Assembly: GCF_019890935.1 (NCBI RefSeq)
Contig: NZ_CP082333.1
Coordinates: forward strand, 522,001-586,000
Source: Exiguobacterium acetylicum
GTDB taxonomy: Bacteria > Bacillota > Bacilli > Exiguobacteriales > Exiguobacteriaceae
Direction of reading: 5' to 3'
DNA: 64,000 nt
The notes beneath the pieces were generated by a model. It ran no database searches, was not told the origin of the DNA, and saw nothing but the letters and a program-made list of their open reading frames with translations. Shown in pieces: positions 45,080-53,210 of the stretch. A program made the position numbers and the translations under genes. Position 1 is the first letter of the stretch, and the number at the start of each line of letters is the position of its first letter.

Positions 45080-46102
45080 TTATTGAATTTCGAGATGAAG
45101 ATCGCCACGCTTCGTCCACCCTGCGACAGTCGTCAATCGATAGAAGACGAGCGTCAAGACACCAGGTAGAACGACACCAGTCAAGAAGAAGACGAGGAAC
45201 GCCTGAGGACCTTGGTTGACGAAGATATTAAGTGGAGCAATCATCGAATTTAATCCAAGTCCTGCGAGTTCGTACGGTACTTTCAAAGAGAGAAGAAGCG
45301 TCGCGACAGGAGCTGAAATCATCGCTGCGAGAAACGGTGCAACGACAAGACGTGGATTTTTAACGATATTCGGGAATTGTACTTTAGGTGTTACAAAGAA
45401 TGAAGCAATCAAACCACCTGGATCCGTCTGACGGTATGCCATTAACGTGAAGCCGACGAATTGAGCGGAACAGCCAATGAGTGCAGCGGCACTTGCTACA
45501 GGATCAAGTTGCAAAGCGATAGCGAGTGCAGCGGACGAAGCAGGAGACATCAATAAGACACTAAAGATGAGTGCAATGACAAGAGAAGTTGCGATTGGAG
45601 ATGATTCAACGGATGCTGTGATCATGGCACTGAATTTTGTAAGGAGTGGTGTCGTGACGGCAGCAGCACCGATTCCAGTCACGCCGCCAGCAAGGACAGC
45701 GCTCATCGGGATGACCATCATGTCAAATTTCGTTTTTCCAGTCATGCGTTTTCCGACGTATACAGCGACGGCAGCTGCGAGTAACGCACTGATCGGCTGA
45801 CCGGGTACAAGAACGAGTCCAGAAGCAGTTGATTGAAGCGCGGCACCACCAATCGTTGCTGCGATCATCGCGCTGAACAGGACAAGTGTGTTTCCTCCGA
45901 GCTGAAAGGCAATACCGGCACCAAGTGCAGGGGCGAGTAGTACTTTTGCGACACCACCAATCGTCAGTAGCATTTGGATATGTAGAAGATTTCCGAGTGT
46001 CTCAATCAGGAGTCCGACACCGAGTGTTACAAGAACGGCATTTGCCATTCCAGCTGATACTTTTACCATTCGATCCATCGCATATTCTTTCAACGTTGTC
46101 AT
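45080..46102 (-). CDS. PTS EIIC_2-family membrane protein
   Basis: 340 residues, about nine to ten membrane helices, very rich in Ala, Gly and Val (LVPGQPISALLAAAVAVYVG, SPASSAALAIALQLDP, TDPGGLIASFFVTPKVQFPNI). It fits the EIIC_2 family, PTS-like permeases found without IIA/IIB partners; the substrate is unknown. ATG 46102 (MTTLKEYAMDRM) is preferred though the purine-rich AGAGAGG is very close to it; MDRM eight codons later is possible. A 230-nt leader with terminator precedes it. Confidence 0.78.
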   Translation of the reverse strand: MTTLKEYAMDRMVKVSAGMANAVLVTLGVGLLIETLGNLLHIQMLLTIGGVAKVLLAPALGAGIAFQLGGNTLVLFSAMIAATIGGAALQSTASGLVLVPGQPISALLAAAVAVYVGKRMTGKTKFDMMVIPMSAVLAGGVTGIGAAAVTTPLLTKFSAMITASVESSPIATSLVIALIFSVLLMSPASSAALAIALQLDPVASAAALIGCSAQFVGFTLMAYRQTDPGGLIASFFVTPKVQFPNIVKNPRLVVAPFLAAMISAPVATLLLSLKVPYELAGLGLNSMIAPLNIFVNQGPQAFLVFFLTGVVLPGVLTLVFYRLTTVAGWTKRGDLHLEIQ

Positions 46103-46133
46103 CCTCTCTCTATCTATCTCTATTTTTTGCCAT

Positions 46134-46340
46134 GAAAAAAGCCTATCCGTTTTTGGGATAGGCGCCACTCATTCTGTGCGGGCGCCTCATTCGATGCATC
46201 GAAAGAAGGGCCCAAAAATCATTTCCGTTTCATCATCGGAAAAGTTTTCAGTCCCTCATGCATAGAATAATCAGTCGTCCGGCTTGGTTAAATAACTGTT
46301 GCGTCGGAATCATTCGATCGTGCCCCTCTCTGTGAATTTT
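46134..46340 (-). promoter_or_regulatory. Structured 5' leader with antiterminator/terminator, candidate cis-regulatory RNA
   Basis: The 360-bp gap 46103-46464 holds this leader on the minus strand and a plus-strand promoter. The leader ends in the terminator GCCTATCC / GGATAGGC plus six T (46134-46163). The GCCT of its 5' arm can pair alternatively in AGGCGCC / GGCGCCT (46156-46187 region), a mutually exclusive antiterminator. Upstream are hairpins TTTTCCG / CGGAAA, TTCGATG / CATCGAA and CAGT / ACTG. It matches no riboswitch or T-box class I can recall. Confidence 0.55.
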
Positions 46341-46358
46341 TCTAAGCCTAACACGCTC

Positions 46359-46387
46359 TTGACTAATAATCAATATTTTCTGACAAT
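46359..46387 (+). promoter_or_regulatory. Possible promoter of the metallophosphatase gene
   Basis: TTGACT, 17-bp spacer, GACAAT, about 78 bp before the start codon. Confidence 0.5.
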
Positions 46388-46464
46388 TTATTTTTTCCTG
46401 AAATCTGACAGGAATTCACGGTATCATCGGGAAATCCTAATGTACCAACAATGGAGGCGTTTAC

Positions 46465-47199
46465 ATGAAAGTGATGCTTTTTACAGACATTCATGGCAAT
46501 GCATCAGCTTTGCGTGCAGTATTGTCCTATCTTGATCAACAACCAGAGATCGATGCCGTCTATTGTCTCGGTGATCTTGTCGGCATTGGACCAGAACATA
46601 ATGAAGTCATTGAACTATTGAAGCAACGACCTGATATTCAAACGATTTCTGGGAACCATGATGAATGTGTCCTTGCTTTAATCCATGGGGAGACCTATCC
46701 CGATAGTTACCGCCATGCGAAAGAGCATCACCAATGGATCGCGGATACGTTGACACAAGAGAATCAAAAGTATTTGGAACGTTTACCGCGTGTTTTAAAT
46801 GTCACGCATCAGGAACAATCGATGCACCTGACGCACTATGCTTATGCCGATCAGACGAAGAAGATTGGTGAAGAACCCTTAAAGCAAGCAATGGATGGAA
46901 CAAAAGACAACTTATCCGTCTTGTTTGCTGGAAATGAGGCGCGGATCATTGGCTTCGGTCATCATCATCCAGCGCAACATGTCGAGACAGAGCAAACGCT
47001 CTTTATTAATCCAGGTGCACTTGGATGTCAGGAAACAGCTATTGCTCCAGTAGCAATCATTGATTGGGAGAAGGATCAAGTCCGTTCAGAAATCCTGAAG
47101 CTTTCATATGATGATCGACCATTTTTAGACGTCCTCAATACGACGGAGATGCCGGAACGTGAGTTGATGCGCCGACTCTTCTTCGGTAGTAGAACATGA
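46465..47199 (+). CDS. Calcineurin-like metallophosphatase
   Basis: 244 residues, YfcE/MJ0936-type fold. Metal motifs in order: DIHGN (residues 8-12), GDLVGIGP, GNHDE, and the late GFGHHHP. It is a phosphodiesterase or protein phosphatase; the substrate is unknown. GGAGG lies upstream of ATG 46465. A bidirectional terminator follows. Confidence 0.9.
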   Translation: MKVMLFTDIHGNASALRAVLSYLDQQPEIDAVYCLGDLVGIGPEHNEVIELLKQRPDIQTISGNHDECVLALIHGETYPDSYRHAKEHHQWIADTLTQENQKYLERLPRVLNVTHQEQSMHLTHYAYADQTKKIGEEPLKQAMDGTKDNLSVLFAGNEARIIGFGHHHPAQHVETEQTLFINPGALGCQETAIAPVAIIDWEKDQVRSEILKLSYDDRPFLDVLNTTEMPERELMRRLFFGSRT

Positions 47200-47228
47200 A
47201 AAAACCTTCATGAGTAGTTCATGAAGGA
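47198..47228. terminator. Bidirectional terminator
   Basis: AAACCTTCATGA / TCATGAAGG hairpin; on the minus strand it is followed by six T. Confidence 0.85.
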
Positions 47229-47234
47229 ATTTAA

Positions 47235-47513
47235 TCAAGACGACAGTTTTGTCATGATTGAGATGAGACATACGACAATCAGTAACACGATACCGATGTT
47301 TCGTTTCAATGGATGGCGTGACCAGTAAAAGAATAGCGCAAGGACAGGGGCCACAAAAAAGGCAACGATGAGACTGATTAATGTTGCAAGAAACAATACA
47401 AACATCCAAAGCTTGCTCGTTATCCGGTATACCTGCCACATGTCGTAAAGCGACATGAGTGTATAGGCGAGTAACACGAAGATGATTCCGGTCGATAAAC
47501 TCAAAGTGATCAT
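47235..47513 (-). CDS. Small membrane protein of unknown function
   Basis: 92 residues with three hydrophobic segments (about 5-22, 36-62 and 72-90) and little else. ATG 47513 is taken; the adjoining GTG at 47516 is equally possible because the purine-rich GGAG is close. No family is recognised. Convergent with the metallophosphatase gene, with a shared terminator. Confidence 0.65.
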   Translation of the reverse strand: MITLSLSTGIIFVLLAYTLMSLYDMWQVYRITSKLWMFVLFLATLISLIVAFFVAPVLALFFYWSRHPLKRNIGIVLLIVVCLISIMTKLSS

Positions 47514-47638
47514 CACTCCATTCCCTATTTAGTATAAGGGAAAGAGTGAGAATGATTACACGACTTGAAGTAAAAAACATGACGAATCGATGAACGTACG
47601 ATTATGCGCTGTAACGAAAGAGAAAGGGGAGGGCACCT

Positions 47639-48274
47639 ATGTCAAATATCTATCGTCGTTTTTTTCTGTTTCCGGATATTTTGATCATGCTCGTATTACT
47701 GATTGCGGTCAGTGGTTATGTCGTTGCTCAGCCGTTTCATTGGTCGATTTTACTGTTCTTTTGTCTTGGACTGATCGTCTTTAGTTTCAGTGAATACTTG
47801 ACGCATCGTTTTTTGTTCCATTTACCACCGCCTAAAAATATGCTTGGACGAAAGTTGTTGAAACGACTTCATTACGATCATCATGCGCATCCGAATGAAC
47901 TGCATCTGTTGTTTTTACCGGTCTGGTATTCCCTGCCGAATCTTGGTTTCTTTGTGGCTCTGACCTATCTTCTGACGCAATCTATCGTTTCGACAGCTGC
48001 AGCCGCGAGTGGATTGATCGTCATGTTACTTGTGTATGAATGGAAACATTACGTAGCACACGTTCCGCTGAAACCGAGAACACGCTTTGGAAAATGGATG
48101 AAAAAGACGCATCTATTACATCATTTCAAAAATGAACACTATTGGTTTGGTGTATCAAATCCGGTGGGAGACTGGTTGTTTGGCACTTTAAAGGATGAGA
48201 AAACAGTTACTTCTAGTCAAACGGCACGGAATTTAGAAAAAAATCGAGAATATGAAAAACCGCCGATCAGCTGA
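47639..48274 (+). CDS. Fatty acid hydroxylase/sterol desaturase-family membrane protein
   Basis: 211 residues, four or so membrane helices with the diiron histidine boxes HRFLFH, HYDHHAHP, HYVAHVP and HLLHHFKNEHYWFGVSNP. This is the FA-hydroxylase superfamily, which includes carotenoid hydroxylases and ketolases as well as lipid hydroxylases. The substrate is unknown; given a carotenoid oxidase 9 kb away, a pigment role is possible but unsupported. AGGGGAGG precedes ATG 47639. Its last codons lie within the terminator palindrome. Confidence 0.85.
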   Translation: MSNIYRRFFLFPDILIMLVLLIAVSGYVVAQPFHWSILLFFCLGLIVFSFSEYLTHRFLFHLPPPKNMLGRKLLKRLHYDHHAHPNELHLLFLPVWYSLPNLGFFVALTYLLTQSIVSTAAAASGLIVMLLVYEWKHYVAHVPLKPRTRFGKWMKKTHLLHHFKNEHYWFGVSNPVGDWLFGTLKDEKTVTSSQTARNLEKNREYEKPPIS

Positions 48275-48287
48275 TCGGCGGTTTTTT
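48255..48287. terminator. Bidirectional terminator overlapping the hydroxylase gene end
   Basis: Perfect palindrome AAAAACCGCCGATCAG / CTGATCGGCGGTTTTT. The hydroxylase stop codon (48272-48274) is inside it; the TetR gene converges from the other side. Confidence 0.95.
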
Positions 48288-48290
48288 GAT

Positions 48291-48845
48291 TCATAAAATG
48301 CGTAGCATGGCACGACGAATCGTATCTAATTCCAATGGTCGAGCAATCAATGGCCATTCGGCAATTAACGCAATGTACGTCCGGAAAATCAGAAAGGCGG
48401 TGACATCGACTGGTACGTCACGATCATCTTGTCCAAGGCGAGTCTCAAGGAGCGTTTTAAGATATTCGACGACATGCCGTTCGATCCGTGTCCGTAGTTC
48501 TTGCATTTCTTGTAATTTGAGATTACGTGTTTCTTCGATGATTTGAAGAATGAACAAATGTTGTTGCTGATGATAGACGATAGCGTCGATCATTGCTTGT
48601 TTATTTTCTTCTACCGTCGCATGTTCGACGTAAGCGCGTTCTGCTTCTTCTTTCATTTCTTGCAGCACACGTGTTACGAGCGATTCGAACAGGTTGAGTT
48701 TACTTTCAAACAGTTGATAGACAGTCGGTTTTCCGACGTGAGCGCGTCGGGCGACACGCTCGATCGTCGTACCTTTATAACCAAGTTCAGAAAAGCAAGC
48801 CATCGCTGAGTCTAGTATCAGTGTTTCTTTATCAGACTGTGTCAT
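48291..48845 (-). CDS. TetR/AcrR-family regulator of the yhgE operon
   Basis: 184 residues. N-terminal helix-turn-helix (about 8-52; GYKGTTIERVARRAHVGKPTVYQLF) and a ligand-binding helical domain. It overlaps the end of the YhgE gene by 14 nt, so the two are cotranscribed. The 29-bp palindrome upstream of yhgE is the likely operator and makes the pair autoregulated. The ligand is unknown. Confidence 0.9.
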   Translation of the reverse strand: MTQSDKETLILDSAMACFSELGYKGTTIERVARRAHVGKPTVYQLFESKLNLFESLVTRVLQEMKEEAERAYVEHATVEENKQAMIDAIVYHQQQHLFILQIIEETRNLKLQEMQELRTRIERHVVEYLKTLLETRLGQDDRDVPVDVTAFLIFRTYIALIAEWPLIARPLELDTIRRAMLRIL

Positions 48846-51150
48846 GTTGTTTTCGTCTCACTTTCGTTGAGAGTAAAATCCGCTTGGCTCCGAGCCCTCC
48901 AACGAAGCTGATGATCAATGCGACGACTAAGATAGTCGCAAGGACTTGACTGTTTGAGATGAGAGCGTCTGTCACACCAAGTCCAAGCGCTTCACGGAAT
49001 CCGCCGACTGAATACGTCATTGGTAAGAACGTATGGATGGCTTGGAAGAAGCTTGGCGTCATCTCGACTGGGAACGTACCACCACTACCACCGATTTGTA
49101 ATAGGAGTAGTAGGAAGGCAAGGAACTGTCCGACGCGACCGAGTAGCATCGCGAGCGTGAACAGAATCGTAATGAACGTCATCCCTGTTAAGGCAGCAAA
49201 TCCATAAAGCGCAGGAACACTCGCGACATCAGCATCGAGGACATAGACGATGGCTGTAGCCGCTGCGACACCTTGTAAGGCTCCAATCGGTAAGATGAGT
49301 GATAATTTACCGACAAGGAAGCGCCATGTCAGACTTTCACCATGTTCCGGACGAATCTGGTAGACAGACGAGAACATCAAGGCGCCTGCGAATAAGGCGA
49401 TACTAAGGATGTAAGCTGATAAACCAGAACCGTAGTTGTTGACCGTCGAATAGTCATGTTCTTTTAAGACGACAGGTTCTGCCAGCATATTATCCCGCTC
49501 TTTCGTCGGCTTGACGGTTGCGTCTTTAGCTCCTTTGCTGAGCTCGTCCTTCAATGTTTTAGCCCCATCTTCAAGTTTAGTATTGGCATCCGCGATTTTT
49601 GAAGCCCCATCGGTCGTTTTGCCGATTCCGTCTGTAATCGTAGTTGAACCAGATGCCAATTGACCTAACCCGTTATTTAACGCGCTAGCTCCTGTTTGGA
49701 GTTGGTGTGTGCCATCTGAAAGCTGATTAGCCCCATCAGCCAGTTGTGCGCCACCTGTTGCGGCTTTATGCACACCAGCAGTGTATTGACCAAGTTTTTC
49801 ATTGAATGTTTGTTGACCGCTTGCTAATTGTTGTGCGCCAGATTCGACTTGTTTCGCACCGTCAACGAGTTTCAATTGACCGGCGTTCAGCTGGGATACA
49901 GCTGATTCGACTTGTTGACCACCTGCAGCGAGTTGACCAATTTTTTTCGTCGCGTCCGTTGCTTGAGCGAGACTCTGATCAATCGCACCCTCTTGGGCAG
50001 CGAGATTTTGGATGTTTTCTTCTAATGAACCGATGGAACCGAGTAACGTTTGTTTTTCTTCATCCGATAACTGTTCAGAAGCAGAAATGACTTCTTTTAG
50101 TTGTGCGACGTTTGCTTCAAGTGCTTCACGACGCGCTCGTAAATCTTGTTTCGCTTTTTCAGCATCTTGATTGAGTTGTGTTAAAAAGGCGTTGGCAGCT
50201 TGTGCTTTTTCATCCAATTGATTTAATCCATCCGTCAATTGAGGAATTTTTTCATTAAGCTGGGCCGTACCTGCAGCCAATTGCTCTGCCCCTTGACGGA
50301 CTTGTGTCGAGCCACCGCTGAGTTTCGTTGCTCCGTCTTCGAGTTGTGCAGCACCGGCTTGTAACTTGCCGCCATTTTCGTCTAGCGTGTTCAATCCAGA
50401 AGATAACTCACCCGTTTTTTGAGCGAAGAGGGCAGTCTTTTCGTCGAGTGTCGTGACGCCATCACTGAGTTTTTTAGAACCTTGATTTGCTTCCCCCAGT
50501 TTTTCGGACAGTGTCAGACTGCCATCCGCAAGTTTTCCAAGGTTCGTTGCCAGTGTTTTCGCACCATCCGCTGTTTTGTGGTTGCCATCTTCTAGTTTAG
50601 AAGAACCGTCCGATGCCTTTTCCATACCGTTTGCGATTTTCTTTAACGCACCGAAGATCGCACTACTATATTGTTTCGTCACGGATTTTCGGATCTTTTC
50701 GTTTAATTGTTTTGCAGCCGTACTCGAAATTTGTGTCCCCGAGTAGTTTTTGGCTGGATTCAAGTAATACTCCAACTCAATCTTCTTCGGATGATCATCG
50801 AGTAGTGTCGTTGCATTTTTAGAGAAGTTCTTCGGGATGACGACCGTCATATAGATTTTGCCGTCACGTAGTTCTTTTTCGGCTTTGTCCTTAGATAAGA
50901 ACTGCCAATCAAAATCATCATTTTTTTTGAGTTTGTCGACGAATTGATCCCCGATGTCGACTTTCTCTCCTTTAAACTTCGTCGCCTTGTCTTCGTTGAC
51001 GATAGCGACCTTAATATCTTCTGTTTGACCGTATGGGTCCCAGAATGCAGATAAGAAGATGGAGTTGTAGAGAAATGGTACGAGGATGAGGGCGAGAATG
51101 ACGACAATCATCATCGGACTCTTCAATTTCTTCCATTCTGAGCGAAACAT
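48832..51150 (-). CDS. YhgE/Pip-family membrane protein
   Basis: 772 residues. One N-terminal membrane helix (about 15-37), a long extracellular region and about five C-terminal helices (about 575-755; ABC-2-type). Between residues about 175 and 550 runs a repeat of roughly seven-residue units of the form L-x-x-G-x-x-x-L, for example LADGANQLSDGTHQLQTGAS, likely a long coiled coil. YhgE/Pip proteins include phage receptors and resemble ESX/type VII secretion-associated EsaA. Function here is unknown; TetR control suggests an efflux-like, inducible role. Confidence 0.9.
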   Translation of the reverse strand: MFRSEWKKLKSPMMIVVILALILVPFLYNSIFLSAFWDPYGQTEDIKVAIVNEDKATKFKGEKVDIGDQFVDKLKKNDDFDWQFLSKDKAEKELRDGKIYMTVVIPKNFSKNATTLLDDHPKKIELEYYLNPAKNYSGTQISSTAAKQLNEKIRKSVTKQYSSAIFGALKKIANGMEKASDGSSKLEDGNHKTADGAKTLATNLGKLADGSLTLSEKLGEANQGSKKLSDGVTTLDEKTALFAQKTGELSSGLNTLDENGGKLQAGAAQLEDGATKLSGGSTQVRQGAEQLAAGTAQLNEKIPQLTDGLNQLDEKAQAANAFLTQLNQDAEKAKQDLRARREALEANVAQLKEVISASEQLSDEEKQTLLGSIGSLEENIQNLAAQEGAIDQSLAQATDATKKIGQLAAGGQQVESAVSQLNAGQLKLVDGAKQVESGAQQLASGQQTFNEKLGQYTAGVHKAATGGAQLADGANQLSDGTHQLQTGASALNNGLGQLASGSTTITDGIGKTTDGASKIADANTKLEDGAKTLKDELSKGAKDATVKPTKERDNMLAEPVVLKEHDYSTVNNYGSGLSAYILSIALFAGALMFSSVYQIRPEHGESLTWRFLVGKLSLILPIGALQGVAAATAIVYVLDADVASVPALYGFAALTGMTFITILFTLAMLLGRVGQFLAFLLLLLQIGGSGGTFPVEMTPSFFQAIHTFLPMTYSVGGFREALGLGVTDALISNSQVLATILVVALIISFVGGLGAKRILLSTKVRRKQHDTV

Positions 51151-51167
51151 AAATACAAATCCCCTTT

Positions 51168-51196
51168 CTAAAACTCAAAACTTATTTGAGTTTTAG
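51168..51196. promoter_or_regulatory. Palindromic TetR operator before yhgE
   Basis: Perfect inverted repeat CTAAAACTCAAA / TTTGAGTTTTAG with a 5-bp centre, ending 18 bp before the yhgE start codon. Size and position are typical for a TetR-family operator. Confidence 0.75.
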
Positions 51197-51261
51197 GTTT
51201 TGATGAGATTTACTTTACTCTCTTCATTAAAAAAAATCAATCGATAATTCTAATTTCACAT

Positions 51262-51290
51262 AAAAAAGACGACTCGCAGGGAGCCGTCTT
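51262..51290 (-). terminator. Terminator of the quinone oxidoreductase gene
   Basis: Minus-strand AAGACGGCTC / GAGTCGTCTT hairpin followed by six T. Confidence 0.82.
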
Positions 51291-51302
51291 GGAAAAAACG
51301 AG

Positions 51303-52268
51303 TTAAGGAAGCAAAAGTAGTTTTCCTGTACTGCGTCGACTTTCTAAAAAGTCATGTGCTGCTTTGCCATCAGATAATCTGAATGTTGTAGGAGAAGACA
51401 AGGTGAGATGATTGGATAGAATCCAATCAAATAATTCACCGGATCTACGGATTCGTTCTTCAGAAGATGTTAATACGTTCCAAAGGTCACCACCCGTCAA
51501 TGTTTTGGATGTATCCATCAAGAAGCGAGGGTCGACAGATACGGGATCGCCGCCTGCCATACCATAGAAGACAACCGTTCCATGGACTTTTGTGACATGG
51601 AAACTATCCATTAAGGTAGAACCAATGGATTCGTAGACCACATCAACTCCTTTACCAGAAGTTTGCGCGAGCACGTGCTCGACCCAGTTCTCAGAATATA
51701 AATAGACAGATTCACAGCCCGCAGTTTTAGCGATCTGTGCTTTCTCAGGAGAAGACGTCAATCCAATCGGAGTTGCTCCAAGTAAACGAATGAGCTGTGT
51801 CAACAACTGACCAACGCCACCGGCAGCTGCATGCACTAAGACGACATCTCCCGGTTGGACATGATAGCTATCTCGTGTTAAATAATGCGCTGTTAATCCT
51901 TGCAATAAGACAGAAGCTGCTGTTTCGTATGAGATACCATCAGGAAGCGGAATTAATTTATCGACGGGTGCTGCGACGTACTCAGCATTCGCAAGCGGGA
52001 CATCCGCAAAAGCAACTCGTTGACCTACGTGGAACGTTGAAACAGCTGTACCGACCGCAGTGATGATGCCTGAACCTTCGTAACCTAAAATATAGGGAGG
52101 CTGTCCTTCTAAATGATAGTTTCCTTTTCGGCGATAGATGTCTGCAAAATTCAGACCGATCGCTTTCATTTCAATCAGAACTTCCTGTTCAGTGATTGTT
52201 GGCGTTGGTACGTCTTCGAAGCGTAATACATCAGAACCTCCGAATTCGTGGAAAGTTAATGCCTTCAT
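51303..52268 (-). CDS. Zinc-free quinone oxidoreductase (MDR superfamily)
   Basis: 321 residues. GroES-like N-terminal domain (about 1-120) without the catalytic-zinc cysteine/histidine pattern, then a Rossmann domain with HAAAGGVGQLLTQL and the QOR-type segment GLNFADIYRRKGNY. It probably reduces quinones or enones with NADPH. ATG 52268 has GAAGGA upstream; the longer frame adds 16 non-homologous residues. Single gene, divergent from yidD. Confidence 0.9.
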   Translation of the reverse strand: MKALTFHEFGGSDVLRFEDVPTPTITEQEVLIEMKAIGLNFADIYRRKGNYHLEGQPPYILGYEGSGIITAVGTAVSTFHVGQRVAFADVPLANAEYVAAPVDKLIPLPDGISYETAASVLLQGLTAHYLTRDSYHVQPGDVVLVHAAAGGVGQLLTQLIRLLGATPIGLTSSPEKAQIAKTAGCESVYLYSENWVEHVLAQTSGKGVDVVYESIGSTLMDSFHVTKVHGTVVFYGMAGGDPVSVDPRFLMDTSKTLTGGDLWNVLTSSEERIRRSGELFDWILSNHLTLSSPTTFRLSDGKAAHDFLESRRSTGKLLLLP

Positions 52269-52372
52269 CTCAACACATCCTTCTTTTAAATCTGCTTTTA
52301 GTATAAGGCAGAACATCTGAAAATGATGGACAGATGCGTTACACTAGAAAAAAAGAGGAAAGAAGGGACGTT

Positions 52373-52657
52373 ATGAAACGTGTCTTAATGGGAGGAATTC
52401 GTTTTTATCAGAAAGTCATCTCTCCCATGAAGCCAGCCACATGTCGATTCTATCCAACATGCTCCCATTACGGGATGGAGGCGATTGAACGCCATGGTGC
52501 GGTAAAAGGTAGTTATTTGACGACGCGTCGATTGTTACGGTGCCAACCGTTCCACCCAGGAGGCCTTGACTTTGTTCCAGAACCCGATCAATTTAGTTGG
52601 AAAGCACCGCTGCAACGGGAAAATCCACGGGAGAAGGCGGAAGAAACGAAGGAGTAA
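52373..52657 (+). CDS. yidD: Membrane protein insertion efficiency factor YidD
   Basis: 94 residues. The family pattern is complete: [34 protein letters not shown] and [13 protein letters not shown], with the three conserved cysteines. YidD aids YidC-dependent membrane insertion through an amphipathic helix at the inner membrane face. ATG 52373 is preferred over the upstream ATG at 52334; AGAAGGG precedes it. It stands alone rather than in the rpmH-rnpA-yidC cluster, as in Bacillus ytjA. Confidence 0.93.
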   Translation: MKRVLMGGIRFYQKVISPMKPATCRFYPTCSHYGMEAIERHGAVKGSYLTTRRLLRCQPFHPGGLDFVPEPDQFSWKAPLQRENPREKAEETKE

Positions 52658-52696
52658 GTCATGTGAATGTTCTCTCTTGTTTAATGAAGTAAGAAT

Positions 52697-52749
52697 AAAA
52701 AAAGGGAAGTATGTTACCGGACATTATCGATAACATACTTCCCTTTTTG
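52697..52749. terminator. Bidirectional terminator
   Basis: AAAAAGGGAAGTATGTTA / TAACATACTTCCCTTTTT between yidD and the tautomerase gene. Confidence 0.93.
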
Positions 52750-52765
52750 TTCTACTTACAGACGA

Positions 52766-53155
52766 TCAAAGTTTGCCCGTTAAAAACTGTGCTTCGCCAA
52801 GACCGAAGCTCCAGTCGGCCGCATCATTTTCGACGATTGAAACCATCAAATCAGTCGGTGCGAGTCCGCAGTTTGCTTGTAAGCGTTCGACGAGTAATTG
52901 GTAGAGACGTTGTTTTTTCTCTTCCGTCCGCGTTTTACTCGTTACACTAATAAGAACGATATCTTTACTCCGTTCAAATCCGAGTCCTGTATCTTGAATG
53001 ACCATCTCATGCGCTTTATGCGTATGCACGATTTGATAACGATCGCGCTCCGGCACATCAAATGCTTCGACCATCGCATAGTGTGCGGTGTCGAGTAACG
53101 TTTTCAACTCTTCTTCTGAACGTCCTTCAATGACGTCGAATCGTAATAATGGCAT
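52766..53155 (-). CDS. Tautomerase-superfamily protein
   Basis: 129 residues. After Met removal Pro1 would be the catalytic base ([13 protein letters not shown]), as in 4-oxalocrotonate tautomerase and malonate-semialdehyde decarboxylase relatives; B. subtilis YrdN/YusQ are of this size. Substrate unknown. It lies 55 bp downstream of the aldehyde dehydrogenase gene on the same strand, with a hairpin in between, so partial cotranscription is possible. Confidence 0.85.
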   Translation of the reverse strand: MPLLRFDVIEGRSEEELKTLLDTAHYAMVEAFDVPERDRYQIVHTHKAHEMVIQDTGLGFERSKDIVLISVTSKTRTEEKKQRLYQLLVERLQANCGLAPTDLMVSIVENDAADWSFGLGEAQFLTGKL

Positions 53156-53183
53156 GTGAAATCACTCCTTAACAAAATTATGT

Positions 53184-53206
53184 AGAGTAGGGGAAACCCC
53201 TACTCT
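53184..53206 (-). terminator. Hairpin between aldehyde dehydrogenase and tautomerase genes
   Basis: Perfect AGAGTAGGGG / CCCCTACTCT stem with a 3-nt loop but only a poor T-run (ACATAATTTTG). It may act as a weak terminator or mRNA stabiliser. Confidence 0.5.
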
Positions 53207-53210
53207 TATA

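Noticed and set aside
46103-46340. Assignment of the EIIC_2 leader to a T-box, SAM-I or c-di-GMP riboswitch
   Set aside because: Short matches such as AGAGAGG, GCAAC and GAGTGG are scattered and the diagnostic cores (GGGTGGNACCGCG; GGCAACC with flanking helices) are missing.
47639-48274. Naming the fatty acid hydroxylase-family protein as a carotenoid hydroxylase (CrtZ)
   Set aside because: The histidine boxes fit the whole superfamily; the distance from crtP and lack of specific motifs do not justify the name.
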